Source: CALMFG01 sp963666035 (GTDB lineage Bacteria > Bacillota > Clostridia > Christensenellales > CALMFG01). Taken from it: 64,000 bases of DNA. The stretch covers positions 464,703 to 528,702 of the forward strand of contig CAXXJI010000007.1 of NCBI GenBank assembly GCA_963666035.2, written 5' to 3'. The position numbers were made by a program, and so were the translations under genes. Positions 17,601 to 24,989 of this stretch are shown here, piece by piece (position 1 is the first letter of the stretch; each line of letters begins with the position of its first letter). The notes beneath the pieces were generated by a model, which ran no database searches, was not told the origin of the DNA, and saw only the letters and a program-made list of their open reading frames with translations.

Positions 17601-18403
17601 TCAGCACGGTGCCCGCAGGCACGACCACGCTGGATATCACGGGGCTGACACAAGGCACAGATTATACCTACTATGTGGTGGCAACCGACGGTACCAATTC
17701 CACCGAAAGCAACCACTTGACGGTGTCCACAGCGGACGCTGAAGCGCCTTCCGGCACGGGGGCTGTAACGGCTAGTAATCCAACGGTCACCTCACTGGAC
17801 TTAAGCTGGCCCAAAGCCACTGACAATATCAGCCCGCAAAGTGCGCTGCGCTATCTTGCCTACTATTCAACAAGCAATAATCTGGACACCGTGGCGAAAA
17901 CCGAGGTAAATGGTACGGCGATTGGGACTTATGCAACCGACATTGACAGTACCGCGGCGACGGGCTTGAACCCTTCGACCACGTATTACTTTAATGTCAT
18001 CGTGATGGATGAAGCGGGCAATAAAGCCTTGTATACATCGGGTAGCGGGACTACGTTGACACCGTCTGCTGTGACCTTAAGCCACAGCAATGTGGCACAG
18101 ACAACGGCGACATTGACCTGGAATGCAGTGATCGGTGCGACGGAGTACGATATTTATGACGGAACAGGCGCATGGGTGGCCACTGTAGCGGCACCGGATA
18201 CGACCTATAATTTAACCGGACTCACCCCTCACACCGCTTACGAATACACGGTGGTGGCAAGAGCGGGTGCAATACCGCTTGTGACCAGTAATTTAACGGG
18301 TTTCACAACGCCGGGTATTGTTAACCGAGTAGATAATCCACAGACAGGATATCCAGAGACGCCGTTTGACTGGTTATGGGAATTGCTTGAGAAAATATTC
18401 TAA
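14615..18403 (+). CDS. Large secreted protein with DOMON-like, DUF11-like and nine Fn3 modules
   Basis: A signal peptide (KIIFFIILVVMIALLPITGLAAQQ) is followed by an N-terminal carbohydrate-binding DOMON/CBM9-like domain (TITIDGDMSDW), a DUF11-like isopeptide-type repeat (about residues 240-345) and nine fibronectin-III modules (about 362-1232). Modules alternate in two types, A and B; three A copies and two B copies in the middle are almost identical at DNA level. The end reads DNPQTGYPETPFDWLWELLEKIF, with a sortase-like NPQTG but no membrane helix after it. AGGG lies 6-10 bases before GTG 14615; GTG 14606 and ATG 14639 are alternatives. Likely role: surface-associated or secreted adhesion or scaffold protein. 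No enzyme domain seen. Confidence 0.8.
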   Translation: MRGIQYSCMSRKIIFFIILVVMIALLPITGLAAQQTITIDGDMSDWTVASMSFSDALGDVNGAGPHDLIKMYITNDANYIYVRWDAIASLADLKSVTYGLALTSIPATGDTRPEKEVLLFIDYDSKSLATVTISNSTTDTILDEETVTNTSPYVRAAEFGTTNKTVAIEARFPLTVIDSLTVNTVDGDATVPLWGATLSSGAFTSVVKDYIPDDGFLEYDMATATYTPVGTGAIAKISGSTLNPKAQPGATINYTVTISNVGTTDNLLFSQIDWTLPPGFTYISGTTTGLTTSNPSGTTGTLTWAGLSGSLPPGDSITLNFQATAAPGAGTFYSQTALTMPSGTINTGDTAAVELQSDYTSPAAPTNLAASDITENSVRLTWDPVADADTYRIYQWGELVATVPASEVTTVISGLSSDTTYEYTVVAVNSSGISSGPSNTVSVTTLAPADATAPTLPGDPSLSTSNETTNSIQVDWEKATDDTSAQSALKYLVYYSTSGDLTTVADIEANGTPAGAYKTDINTLNVSGLTENTLYYFNVIVMDEAGNKTAYTMTSDSTLPMASPVLSASGTTDTSTTLNWTAVTGATSYTVYLDDGLGGTIVSTVPAGTTTLDITGLTQGTDYTYYVVATDGTNSTESNHLTVSTIETNPPTVPAGTTVTASNPTTSSIQVDWNKATDDTSAQSDLRYLVYYSTSDNIGTLADIDANGTAFGSYQTDIDTMTVTGLNDGTPYYFNVVVIDEAGNRTAYTSTDETTLTLGTPVLSASGTTDTSTTLNWTAVTGATSYTVYLDDGLGGTIVSTVPAGTTTLDITGLTQGTDYTYYVVATDGTNSTESNHLTVSTIETNPPTVPAGTTVTASNPTTSSIQVDWNKATDDTSAQSDLRYLVYYSTSDNIGTLADIDANGTAFGSYQTDIDTMTVTGLNDGTPYYFNVVVIDEAGNRTAYTSTDETTLTLGTPVLSASGTTDTSTTLNWTAVTGATSYTVYLDDGLGGTIVSTVPAGTTTLDITGLTQGTDYTYYVVATDGTNSTESNHLTVSTADAEAPSGTGAVTASNPTVTSLDLSWPKATDNISPQSALRYLAYYSTSNNLDTVAKTEVNGTAIGTYATDIDSTAATGLNPSTTYYFNVIVMDEAGNKALYTSGSGTTLTPSAVTLSHSNVAQTTATLTWNAVIGATEYDIYDGTGAWVATVAAPDTTYNLTGLTPHTAYEYTVVARAGAIPLVTSNLTGFTTPGIVNRVDNPQTGYPETPFDWLWELLEKIF
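16310..17730 (+). repeat. Near-perfect tandem repeats with 591-bp period inside the Fn3 gene
   Basis: Units begin at 16310, 16901 and 17492 (spacing 591 and 591, or 197 codons). Each starts with a SASGTTDTSTTLNW module and ends with the DDTSAQSDLRYLVYYSTS module; the third is cut short at about 17730. The second and third A modules differ at only a few bases over about 240; the two B modules likewise. Such identity implies recent duplication or gene conversion. Confidence 0.9.
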
Positions 18404-18414
18404 AAAGTTGATAA

Positions 18415-18446
18415 AAAAAGCCATGGTTTGCAATATGGCTTTTTTG
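18415..18446 (+). terminator. Terminator of the Fn3 gene
   Basis: AAAAAGCCAT and ATGGCTTTTT form a 10-bp stem with a 10-base loop, 10 bases after the stop, followed by more T. Confidence 0.75.
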
Positions 18447-18465
18447 CTGCTATTGTCTGAATGAT

Positions 18466-18831
18466 CTAATCCAAATCTTTCGCCATCATTTTTCGATAGG
18501 CTTTGTCTTTGGAAGGGGGGCTGTGTTTTTTGTTGTATTGATGTCGAAAAAACCAATAGATGAGCAAAAGCAAAATGGTTGGGACAAATATGACGCTGCT
18601 TTTTATCACGAGAGCAAAGAGCCCTGTCCATCCATATTGAATGAGAAATTGCCCGTAGCTTTCCAAATTGAGGAAAGCTTCATTGAGATTATAGATAAAA
18701 AATGCAACCGCGATAATCAGATGAATCAGCGGGAGTATTAAACCCGGCCACCACTTATATGTTCGGGAGAGCAAAACTTGCACGCCAAAACTGATTGCAA
18801 GAAAGATTAAAACTATGGGCAATCTAATCAT
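18466..18831 (-). CDS. Small membrane protein, partner of a DUF2089 regulator
   Basis: 121 residues, with hydrophobic segments at about 3-20, 28-47 and 68-92 and a basic tail (RHQYNKKHSPPSKDKAYRKM). Its ATG overlaps the stop of the upstream DUF2089 gene by 4 bases, so the two are translationally coupled. I recognise no domain. The regulator-membrane pairing suggests the regulator controls or is controlled by this protein. Confidence 0.6.
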   Translation of the reverse strand: MIRLPIVLIFLAISFGVQVLLSRTYKWWPGLILPLIHLIIAVAFFIYNLNEAFLNLESYGQFLIQYGWTGLFALVIKSSVIFVPTILLLLIYWFFRHQYNKKHSPPSKDKAYRKMMAKDLD

Positions 18832-19124
18832 GAGGTCACCTCCAATTTATTCTTATAGGCAGAAATAATCGTCTTCGCCGCTTCCAGATCCAACTTTTCA
18901 TCAATCGCCATCCGCCGCACCATTGCGATGAAGTCGTCTTCTTCCGTCTTGGAGGATAGATCGATTTTCTGGATCAAACGATCCAGACGAAGCCGGACAG
19001 TGGGATAGGAAACATCATAGAGCTTAGCGATCTCTTTCAGCGAGCCGGAAGCCATAATGAATTTCTTAATAAAATTGATGTCTTCACTGTCCAGTTCGGA
19101 CAGCCAGTCAGGTAAATTAGCCAT
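18828..19124 (-). CDS. DUF2089-family HTH regulator
   Basis: About 98 residues starting MANLPDWLSELDSEDINF, the hallmark of DUF2089. It continues with FIMASGSLKEIAKLYDVSYPTVR, a helix-turn-helix with the conserved SGSLKE and SYPTVR. The longer frame from 19184 is rejected: AAAGGAGA lies directly before ATG 19124, and the extra residues are hydrophobic and unrelated. The gene heads a two-gene operon with the membrane protein. Confidence 0.85.
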   Translation of the reverse strand: MANLPDWLSELDSEDINFIKKFIMASGSLKEIAKLYDVSYPTVRLRLDRLIQKIDLSSKTEEDDFIAMVRRMAIDEKLDLEAAKTIISAYKNKLEVTS

Positions 19125-19235
19125 GTTTATTCTCCTTTCGAGTGCAATTATATATAATATTAAATTAAATGTCAATAAAAACATTAATAATATAAAAAGT
19201 AAAGTAAATAATATTAAATATTGCGTTTAATGAAA

Positions 19236-19264
19236 TAAAAAAAGGCGATTATACGCCGTTTTAT
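19236..19264 (-). terminator. Terminator of the EAL-CBS-GGDEF gene
   Basis: On the minus strand, AAAACGGCG pairs with CGCC via a TATAAT loop and ends in seven T. The stem is short (four to five pairs of G-C), so confidence is moderate. Confidence 0.5.
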
Positions 19265-19290
19265 ATCTTTAGAAGTCTAAATTTTTCTGT

Positions 19291-21072
19291 CTATGCCAAT
19301 TCCATCACATGATCCTGAAGATGGGCCAAAATGAGATAATTGGAGAAAGATTTATCTTTGGTTTTGCGCTTGACTGAAGCCATATATTCAGCAAATTCAT
19401 CCAGGCTGTTAAACTGGTCCAGTCGGCCTAAGTAGCTCGCTATATTGATGTTGACCAAGGCGCCGGTTTGATACTTTCCTGTTCTGGCGGCGTCAGCAAT
19501 ATGTCCGGCTTTAAAATCGGTTTGTGTATAAAAATGTGGTTTGAAGCTTTCAAAATCAGCAATGATGTCTTCGAGTATGGTTTTGGCTGTCATGTGGGTG
19601 CCGATGTCCTCAGAATCCATCTCCAGCATACAAACAAAGTCATCTCCGCCGATGTGGCCGATAAAGCTGGAATAGGGGAGATTATCCAGTCGGCCACGTA
19701 AGATTTCGGCGGTTTGCTTAATCACAGCATCACCTTTCTCAAAACCGTAGAAATCATTGTAAGTCTTAAAGTCGGATAGATCGATATAGATAAACAGCAC
19801 ACTTTCGTTGCTTCGCAAGTACCGATCGATATTGTTGTTGATGATATTATTGCCGGGAAGTGCCGTCAGGGGATTCAGCTGGGTTGCGTTTTGGCTGTCG
19901 AGCGCACTGACCACGCCGATGATATCCCTCATGGAGACCACACCATGATAGATCCCGTTATCAGCAATGATGATATCATCATACGCATGATCGTCGGTTC
20001 GGTTCATGGCGGCCTGAAGCACTTCTTTAACCGAGGTAAAGTAATTCAATATCAAAGGGCTGGGATTATACAGCTCTTCAATTGGACGGTCACCGTACAG
20101 CGAGTAGCCATATTTGGTGGAAAGCGCCAGATGCAGTGCCTGCTTGGAGATAAAGCCGGTGATTTTAAGGCTATCGTCCAGGAAACAGACAGAATCATAG
20201 TCATGAGACTTAAAGAATTCGTGCACGTCTTTGCAATTAATCCCGGATTTAAGGCTTTTGTAGTTTTTCATAATGTGCCCGACATGGGACTGCACCGTCG
20301 CTTCGGATTTTGCGATGTACCGATTGCGGTTGACCGCGTTAATCCAGCTGATCACGCTGTCTGCGACCGGCGTATGCGCGACGCCTGGTTTGCCGATATA
20401 ATATCCTTGCGCAAAATCCACGTCCAGCTTAATCAATGCTTCCAGCTCATCTTGGCTTTCCACGCCTTCCGCAATCAACCGTGCATGCTTGTAGCGGACA
20501 TACATGGAAAGGGCTTTCACCATGGCGCGTTTATCAGAGTCCTTATTAATACCGTGTACCAAACGATCGGAAATCTTGACGTAATCCCAATCACATCTTA
20601 AAAGACAGCTGATGTTCATCGGGTGGGTGTCCACATCGTCTAGCGCCAGCCGATACCCTGCACGTTTATAGTCTAGAAGTGCGTCGGACAATTCAGTGCC
20701 GCCGACATCGTATTCTCGCTCGCAAATCTCCAGCACCACATCTTTTGGCCGCAAGCCCAGCTCTTTGATCATTGCGTCCAAAGCAGTCAGATGCTTTTTC
20801 TTTTTTATAATAGATATCTGCTCGGTATTAAGAAATACACGCTTTTTTGAAGCGGTATGGATATGACCATTTAAAGCAAGGGTATGAATATCAATATCAA
20901 AATCCAACGTTTTTCCCATTTCCTGAACCATCTTCAAAATTTCAAGTGGATTCCTCTGGGTATTGCTGCGGCAAAAAGCTTCTTCACCGGTGATATGACC
21001 GTTTTTAAGGTCAATAATCGGCTGATACGCGATTTTAATATCCTTCATGATGTCTGTGTAGGCTGTGTTCAT
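19291..21072 (-). CDS. c-di-GMP turnover protein, EAL - CBS pair - GGDEF
   Basis: Domain order: EAL (about residues 10-245), two CBS repeats (about 275-395), GGDEF (about 405-570). EAL residues visible are EAFCR, FLNTE, LEICE, ALDDVD, YVKIS, AEGVES and QGYYIGKP. The metal and general-base residues are largely kept, but the loop normally DDFGTGYS reads DDVDTHPMN. The GGDEF signature is GGDDF, a functional-looking variant, preceded by YIDLSDFKTYND. It therefore could make or break c-di-GMP, with CBS sensing a nucleotide. It lies divergent to the PilZ-carrying synthase, a natural target. There is no membrane segment, so it is cytosolic. Confidence 0.9.
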   Translation of the reverse strand: MNTAYTDIMKDIKIAYQPIIDLKNGHITGEEAFCRSNTQRNPLEILKMVQEMGKTLDFDIDIHTLALNGHIHTASKKRVFLNTEQISIIKKKKHLTALDAMIKELGLRPKDVVLEICEREYDVGGTELSDALLDYKRAGYRLALDDVDTHPMNISCLLRCDWDYVKISDRLVHGINKDSDKRAMVKALSMYVRYKHARLIAEGVESQDELEALIKLDVDFAQGYYIGKPGVAHTPVADSVISWINAVNRNRYIAKSEATVQSHVGHIMKNYKSLKSGINCKDVHEFFKSHDYDSVCFLDDSLKITGFISKQALHLALSTKYGYSLYGDRPIEELYNPSPLILNYFTSVKEVLQAAMNRTDDHAYDDIIIADNGIYHGVVSMRDIIGVVSALDSQNATQLNPLTALPGNNIINNNIDRYLRSNESVLFIYIDLSDFKTYNDFYGFEKGDAVIKQTAEILRGRLDNLPYSSFIGHIGGDDFVCMLEMDSEDIGTHMTAKTILEDIIADFESFKPHFYTQTDFKAGHIADAARTGKYQTGALVNINIASYLGRLDQFNSLDEFAEYMASVKRKTKDKSFSNYLILAHLQDHVMELA

Positions 21073-21343
21073 GTCAGTTTCCCTATTTCGTCTTTTGCTT
21101 TTATACAGCGTAACACGACAAGTATATCGACGGATTAGGGGAGCGATAAGATTTTGTAAATTTCTGCGCAGGTTCTCTCGTCAATACGCGCTTTGATATA
21201 TAAAAGAAAAACTGGATAAGCAGACAAAAAAGCAGGGATGTTTAAAGGGTATGCCATCAGGTTATATAAAAACATCATTATATTCTTTAGGCTTTTTGTG
21301 TTATTGGGGAAGATATACTAATTTTAAAATTGGAGAAATGAGC

Positions 21344-23461
21344 ATGAAACTGAGTTCGAATTTCTTTGTATTTGATTCGGTCAACGCGGATATCCTTCTG
21401 TATTTGGTATTGTTTGTGTTTTTGTTTATCTTCCTCTACTATGTCTTATCTAAGATGAATAAAGGCATCGGCCGTACGTTCGCGGTGTTTACGTCAATGA
21501 CGCAGCTGGCATATCTGGTCTGGCGTATCGGATTCACCCTGCCGCTTTTCTCGGTGGCGGGTATGATTGCCGGTGTGCTTCTGGTTGCTATGGAAGCACT
21601 GGGGTTTTTCCAATCACTCACATATCATCTTTTATTCATCAAAAAACCCTTGACCGAAACCAAACGACTGGAAGATTTGGCACAGTATCCGACCGTGGAT
21701 ATCATGATACCGACCTATAATGAGCCGGTGCGCATCATCAAGCGCACCGTAGCCGGCGCTTCGATGATTAAATATCCGAAAGAGAAACTGAATATTTACG
21801 TCTGTGACGACGGCAGCCGGAAGGAAATTAAAAAAATATGTGAGGATTACGGCGCCCATTGGATTACACGCAAAGAGCATAACCATGCAAAAGCTGGGAA
21901 CCTGAACAATTGCTATATTAAATATGCCCGGGGCGATTACAGCGTCATTCTGGACGCGGATATGGTGCCCAGAAATGATTTTTTGGATAAAACCTTAGGG
22001 TATTTTGAAGACCCAACCGTCGCTTTTGTGCAGACGCCGCAGGTGTTTTTTAATCCGGATGTTTTCCAGCGGAATCTGGGGCTGGAAACCGATATACCGA
22101 ATGAGCAGGATTTCTTTATGGAGGAAATCCAGCGTCAGCGGGAGGCATTTAACGCTTTGTTGTTTGTTGGCAGCGGCTGTGTGTTCCGGCGCACGCATTT
22201 GGAATCCATCGGGTTCATTCCAACCGGCACGATCACCGAGGATATGGCAACCAGTCTGCTTTTGCAGGATGCCGGATATCATGGTGTTTTGGTGACCGAC
22301 ACGTTCGCGCAAGGGCTTTCTGCCGAGACTTTTGCCGATCATATGGTGCAAAGGATGCGCTGGTGTCAGGGGAACCTGCAGGTATTAAAGCGCTTTAAAC
22401 CCTGGCGGCTCAAAGGGCTTTCCTTTATGCAAAAACAGATTATTACGGACGGCGGCATATATTGGCTGTTTGGGCTTAAAAAAATAGTCTTCACATTGGC
22501 ACCAATATTCTTTATTCTCACCGGCATACCGGTTTTGCGTGCCGATCTGTTTTGGATTCTTCTGCTCTGGCTACCTTCGTTTATCGCCAGCATACTCGCT
22601 ATGCGCCTATTTTCACACAAGAACCGTTCATGGGGCTGGGCGCATATCTATGAAATGTCCTTAGGACCGGCGCTGGCATGGGCGGCGCTTTTGGAGATTT
22701 TCTCTTTCGGGAGCAAGAAATTTGCCGTGACGCCCAAAGGCGTTTCTCACAGCAAAACCCATTTTGCGCTAAAGCTGGCACTCCCGCATTTGGTACTGTT
22801 TGCGCTCAGTGCAGCGTCATTGGTTTTGATTGGGCTGAGGCTGGATACCGCAGATGCATATATGACGGTGGTTTATGGCATTAATGCTTTTTGGATACTC
22901 TATAATCTTTATGCGATTATTGTCAGCATCTTGATTTGCTTTGAAAAGCCGAGAGTTCGCCAGCACGACCGATTGGTGGTCAACCGCTCCATCGGAATTC
23001 GCTATGACGACGTGTATACCATTGGCAGTCTTGTCAACATCTCGGAAGGCGGATGTAATATTACACCGTTTAACGATAAGATGGCGCCGACTTTAGAAGG
23101 AAATAAAAGAATCATACTGACCATGAACGGCGCCGAAATATCCGGAACGATTCTCGGATACATCAAACGTACACATTCGTTTACAGTGAAATTTGACGAG
23201 ATGAGTGCGCAAGACTACGCGGTATTGGTCGATTTCATTTTTTCAGGTCAGGACGACGGTTATGGCGAGATGAAGGAAAAAAGCGCATTCCACGCTGTGA
23301 TGCATCATGTTCGGCTGAATATGAAACGAAATATGGAGAGAAAGAAATATTTAAAACAAATGACCAACGTTCAAGGGACAACAGAAGATACTAAAAATGG
23401 GGTCAACGCTTCAGAGCTCATGAAAGCACAGAAAAGAAAAGCAAAAAAAACGGCAGACTAA
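21344..23461 (+). CDS. BcsA-like family 2 glycosyltransferase with C-terminal PilZ
   Basis: Multi-pass membrane synthase of about 705 residues. Catalytic motifs: CDDGS (about 153), LDADM (about 203), TEDMAT (about 298) and QRMRWCQGN (about 335), the D,D,D,QxxRW set of processive beta-glycan synthases. The C-terminus holds a PilZ domain with RQHDR (about 539) and NISEGG (about 564), the c-di-GMP-binding RxxxR and (D/N)xSxxG motifs. ATG 21344 is chosen because GGAG lies 8 bases before it; the frame's 5' extension to 21251 is hydrophilic and unrelated. No BcsB or other cellulose genes are adjacent. Product: cellulose or a related beta-glucan, probably c-di-GMP-activated. Confidence 0.9.
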   Translation: MKLSSNFFVFDSVNADILLYLVLFVFLFIFLYYVLSKMNKGIGRTFAVFTSMTQLAYLVWRIGFTLPLFSVAGMIAGVLLVAMEALGFFQSLTYHLLFIKKPLTETKRLEDLAQYPTVDIMIPTYNEPVRIIKRTVAGASMIKYPKEKLNIYVCDDGSRKEIKKICEDYGAHWITRKEHNHAKAGNLNNCYIKYARGDYSVILDADMVPRNDFLDKTLGYFEDPTVAFVQTPQVFFNPDVFQRNLGLETDIPNEQDFFMEEIQRQREAFNALLFVGSGCVFRRTHLESIGFIPTGTITEDMATSLLLQDAGYHGVLVTDTFAQGLSAETFADHMVQRMRWCQGNLQVLKRFKPWRLKGLSFMQKQIITDGGIYWLFGLKKIVFTLAPIFFILTGIPVLRADLFWILLLWLPSFIASILAMRLFSHKNRSWGWAHIYEMSLGPALAWAALLEIFSFGSKKFAVTPKGVSHSKTHFALKLALPHLVLFALSAASLVLIGLRLDTADAYMTVVYGINAFWILYNLYAIIVSILICFEKPRVRQHDRLVVNRSIGIRYDDVYTIGSLVNISEGGCNITPFNDKMAPTLEGNKRIILTMNGAEISGTILGYIKRTHSFTVKFDEMSAQDYAVLVDFIFSGQDDGYGEMKEKSAFHAVMHHVRLNMKRNMERKKYLKQMTNVQGTTEDTKNGVNASELMKAQKRKAKKTAD

Positions 23462-23496
23462 ACAACTTCTCATCCTTCAAACTTCATGCTCCTGCT

Positions 23497-23530
23497 AAAA
23501 GAGCGGCAGAATAGCGATGCCGCTCTTTTA
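23497..23530. terminator. Hairpin 1 between convergent synthase and GH1 genes
   Basis: AAAAGAGCGGCA pairs with TGCCGCTCTTTT, a 12-bp stem with loop GAATAGCGA. A-rich and T-rich flanks allow both directions. Confidence 0.8.
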
Positions 23531-23539
23531 GTAACCGAA

Positions 23540-23573
23540 AAAAAGAGAACAGCAGGAGAGCTGTTCTTTTTTT
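23540..23573 (+). terminator. Hairpin 2 between convergent genes
   Basis: AAAAGAGAACAGC pairs with GCTGTTCTTTTTTT around loop AGGAGA, giving a second strong hairpin and T run. The tandem pair suggests tight insulation from the converging sugar operon. Confidence 0.7.
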
Positions 23574-23639
23574 GTGCCATAAAGCACCAAAGGGATAAAG
23601 GAAACAAAAAAATGAAAAAGTATATGACTGAAGTAAAAA

Positions 23640-24989
23640 TCATAAACCTTTCCCGTTGCTTGCAATCACATCGGCATACCAAAGGGCGGACTCTTTGAGG
23701 ATGCGCTTCTGAGATGGATAATCGACATATACCAGCCCGAAACGTTCACTGTAACCCTTTGCCCATTCGAAATTATCGAGAAAACTCCAGTGCATGTATC
23801 CTTTCACCTCAGCACCTGCGTCCATTGCTCTTTTCATTGCCGAAAGATATCGGCTTAAAAAGTCGATGCGGTTTGGATCATGCACACTGCCGTCCAAAAA
23901 GATACGGTCGTTACAGCTGAGGCCGTTTTCGGTGATGATAATAGGCAGGCCGTATCGCTGATACAAGAACCGGATGCCATATTCCATGGATTCCTCTGAA
24001 ATCGCCCATTTTAGAGCGGTTTGAGGATAGCCGGTGTAGAAACCGACAGGATTGCCGCACCCATCCACCGGAGTAGCATTATAGATGTTCGCGCCGAAAA
24101 AATCAAAAGTTGCCATCATGTCCCAATCGCTTTGGGGGATGGTTTTTTCAAAAGCCTTGACGACATCGGGGGCATCGTCGGGATATTTTTTTAAAAGCAT
24201 CGGGTCTGCCGCCACCGTATATGTAAAGGCCCAGTCATTTTCGGACAGCCTAAACATCGCTTTATATGCGGCGTCTGTGTTCACTTTATTCGGAGTTTCA
24301 GGATAACATATTCGGCCGCACATCGCGGTGCCGACCAGAATCGGCGTATGGCTGGCTTCCCGAAGGGCATTGGCGGCTGCGCTCTGCGCCAGCGCCAGAT
24401 GATGGTACGTTTTTAAAAGCCCTAAGTTATCCAGCTTGATGCCGGGAGCATGCTCCAGATTATTATGTCCGCAATGCACGACGCATTGGGGTTCATTAAT
24501 AGGCATATAGGTTTTTACCCGGCCGTCGAAGTGACTGCCGATAATTGATGCGTAGGCGGCGAACGCATCGACGGTATCGCGATTCAACCACCCGCCTTTT
24601 TCCTGCAGCGCGGAGGGCAAATCCCAATGATATAGCGTCAGCATGGGTTCAATACCGCTTTTAATCAATTCATCAACAAACCGGTCATAGTAGTCCAAAC
24701 CGGCTGCATTCACTTCGCCGGTACCATTAGGGAAAATACGCGGCCAGCTGATGGACAGCCGAAAAGCTTTCAGCCCAATCTTTTTCATCAGTGCCACATC
24801 CTCGGCGTAGCGGTGGTAGCTGTCGCAGGCAATGTCGGCGTTTTCGTCGTTCACCACGTGGCCATGTCCGGTAAAATGGGTAAAATCATCCCATATACTC
24901 GGGCCCTTACCGTCGGCGTCCCATGCACCTTCGCTTTGATATGAAGAGCAGGCAGCGCCCCAGATAAAATCTTTTGGGAATTCGTTCAT
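23640..24989 (-). CDS. GH1 beta-glucosidase (cytosolic)
   Basis: 449 residues, the usual GH1 length. Signature FIWGAACSSYQSEG at the N-terminus, acid/base Glu in MPINEP (about 166) and nucleophile Glu in IITENG, with the C-terminal MHWSFLDNFEWAKGYSERFG aglycone/glucose-binding segment intact. No signal peptide. It overlaps the GH94 gene by 4 bases (ATGA), with GGAGG inside the 3' end of GH94, so it is the second gene of that operon. It hydrolyses beta-glucosides or cello-oligosaccharides brought in by the neighbouring ABC transporter. Confidence 0.95.
   Translation of the reverse strand: MNEFPKDFIWGAACSSYQSEGAWDADGKGPSIWDDFTHFTGHGHVVNDENADIACDSYHRYAEDVALMKKIGLKAFRLSISWPRIFPNGTGEVNAAGLDYYDRFVDELIKSGIEPMLTLYHWDLPSALQEKGGWLNRDTVDAFAAYASIIGSHFDGRVKTYMPINEPQCVVHCGHNNLEHAPGIKLDNLGLLKTYHHLALAQSAAANALREASHTPILVGTAMCGRICYPETPNKVNTDAAYKAMFRLSENDWAFTYTVAADPMLLKKYPDDAPDVVKAFEKTIPQSDWDMMATFDFFGANIYNATPVDGCGNPVGFYTGYPQTALKWAISEESMEYGIRFLYQRYGLPIIITENGLSCNDRIFLDGSVHDPNRIDFLSRYLSAMKRAMDAGAEVKGYMHWSFLDNFEWAKGYSERFGLVYVDYPSQKRILKESALWYADVIASNGKGL

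Noticed and set aside
16106..17716. Repeated minus-strand frames (MVAFGGIGTVG type) in the Fn3 repeats
   Set aside because: Their repetition only reflects the duplicated Fn3 DNA; no ribosome site.
19891..20601. A 236-residue plus-strand frame antisense to the EAL-CBS-GGDEF gene
   Set aside because: It is the mirror of a clear coding region, with no ribosome site and no family features.
21073..21343. c-di-GMP riboswitch upstream of the BcsA-like gene
   Set aside because: The GEMM core sequences are not present; regulation is better explained by the PilZ domain.
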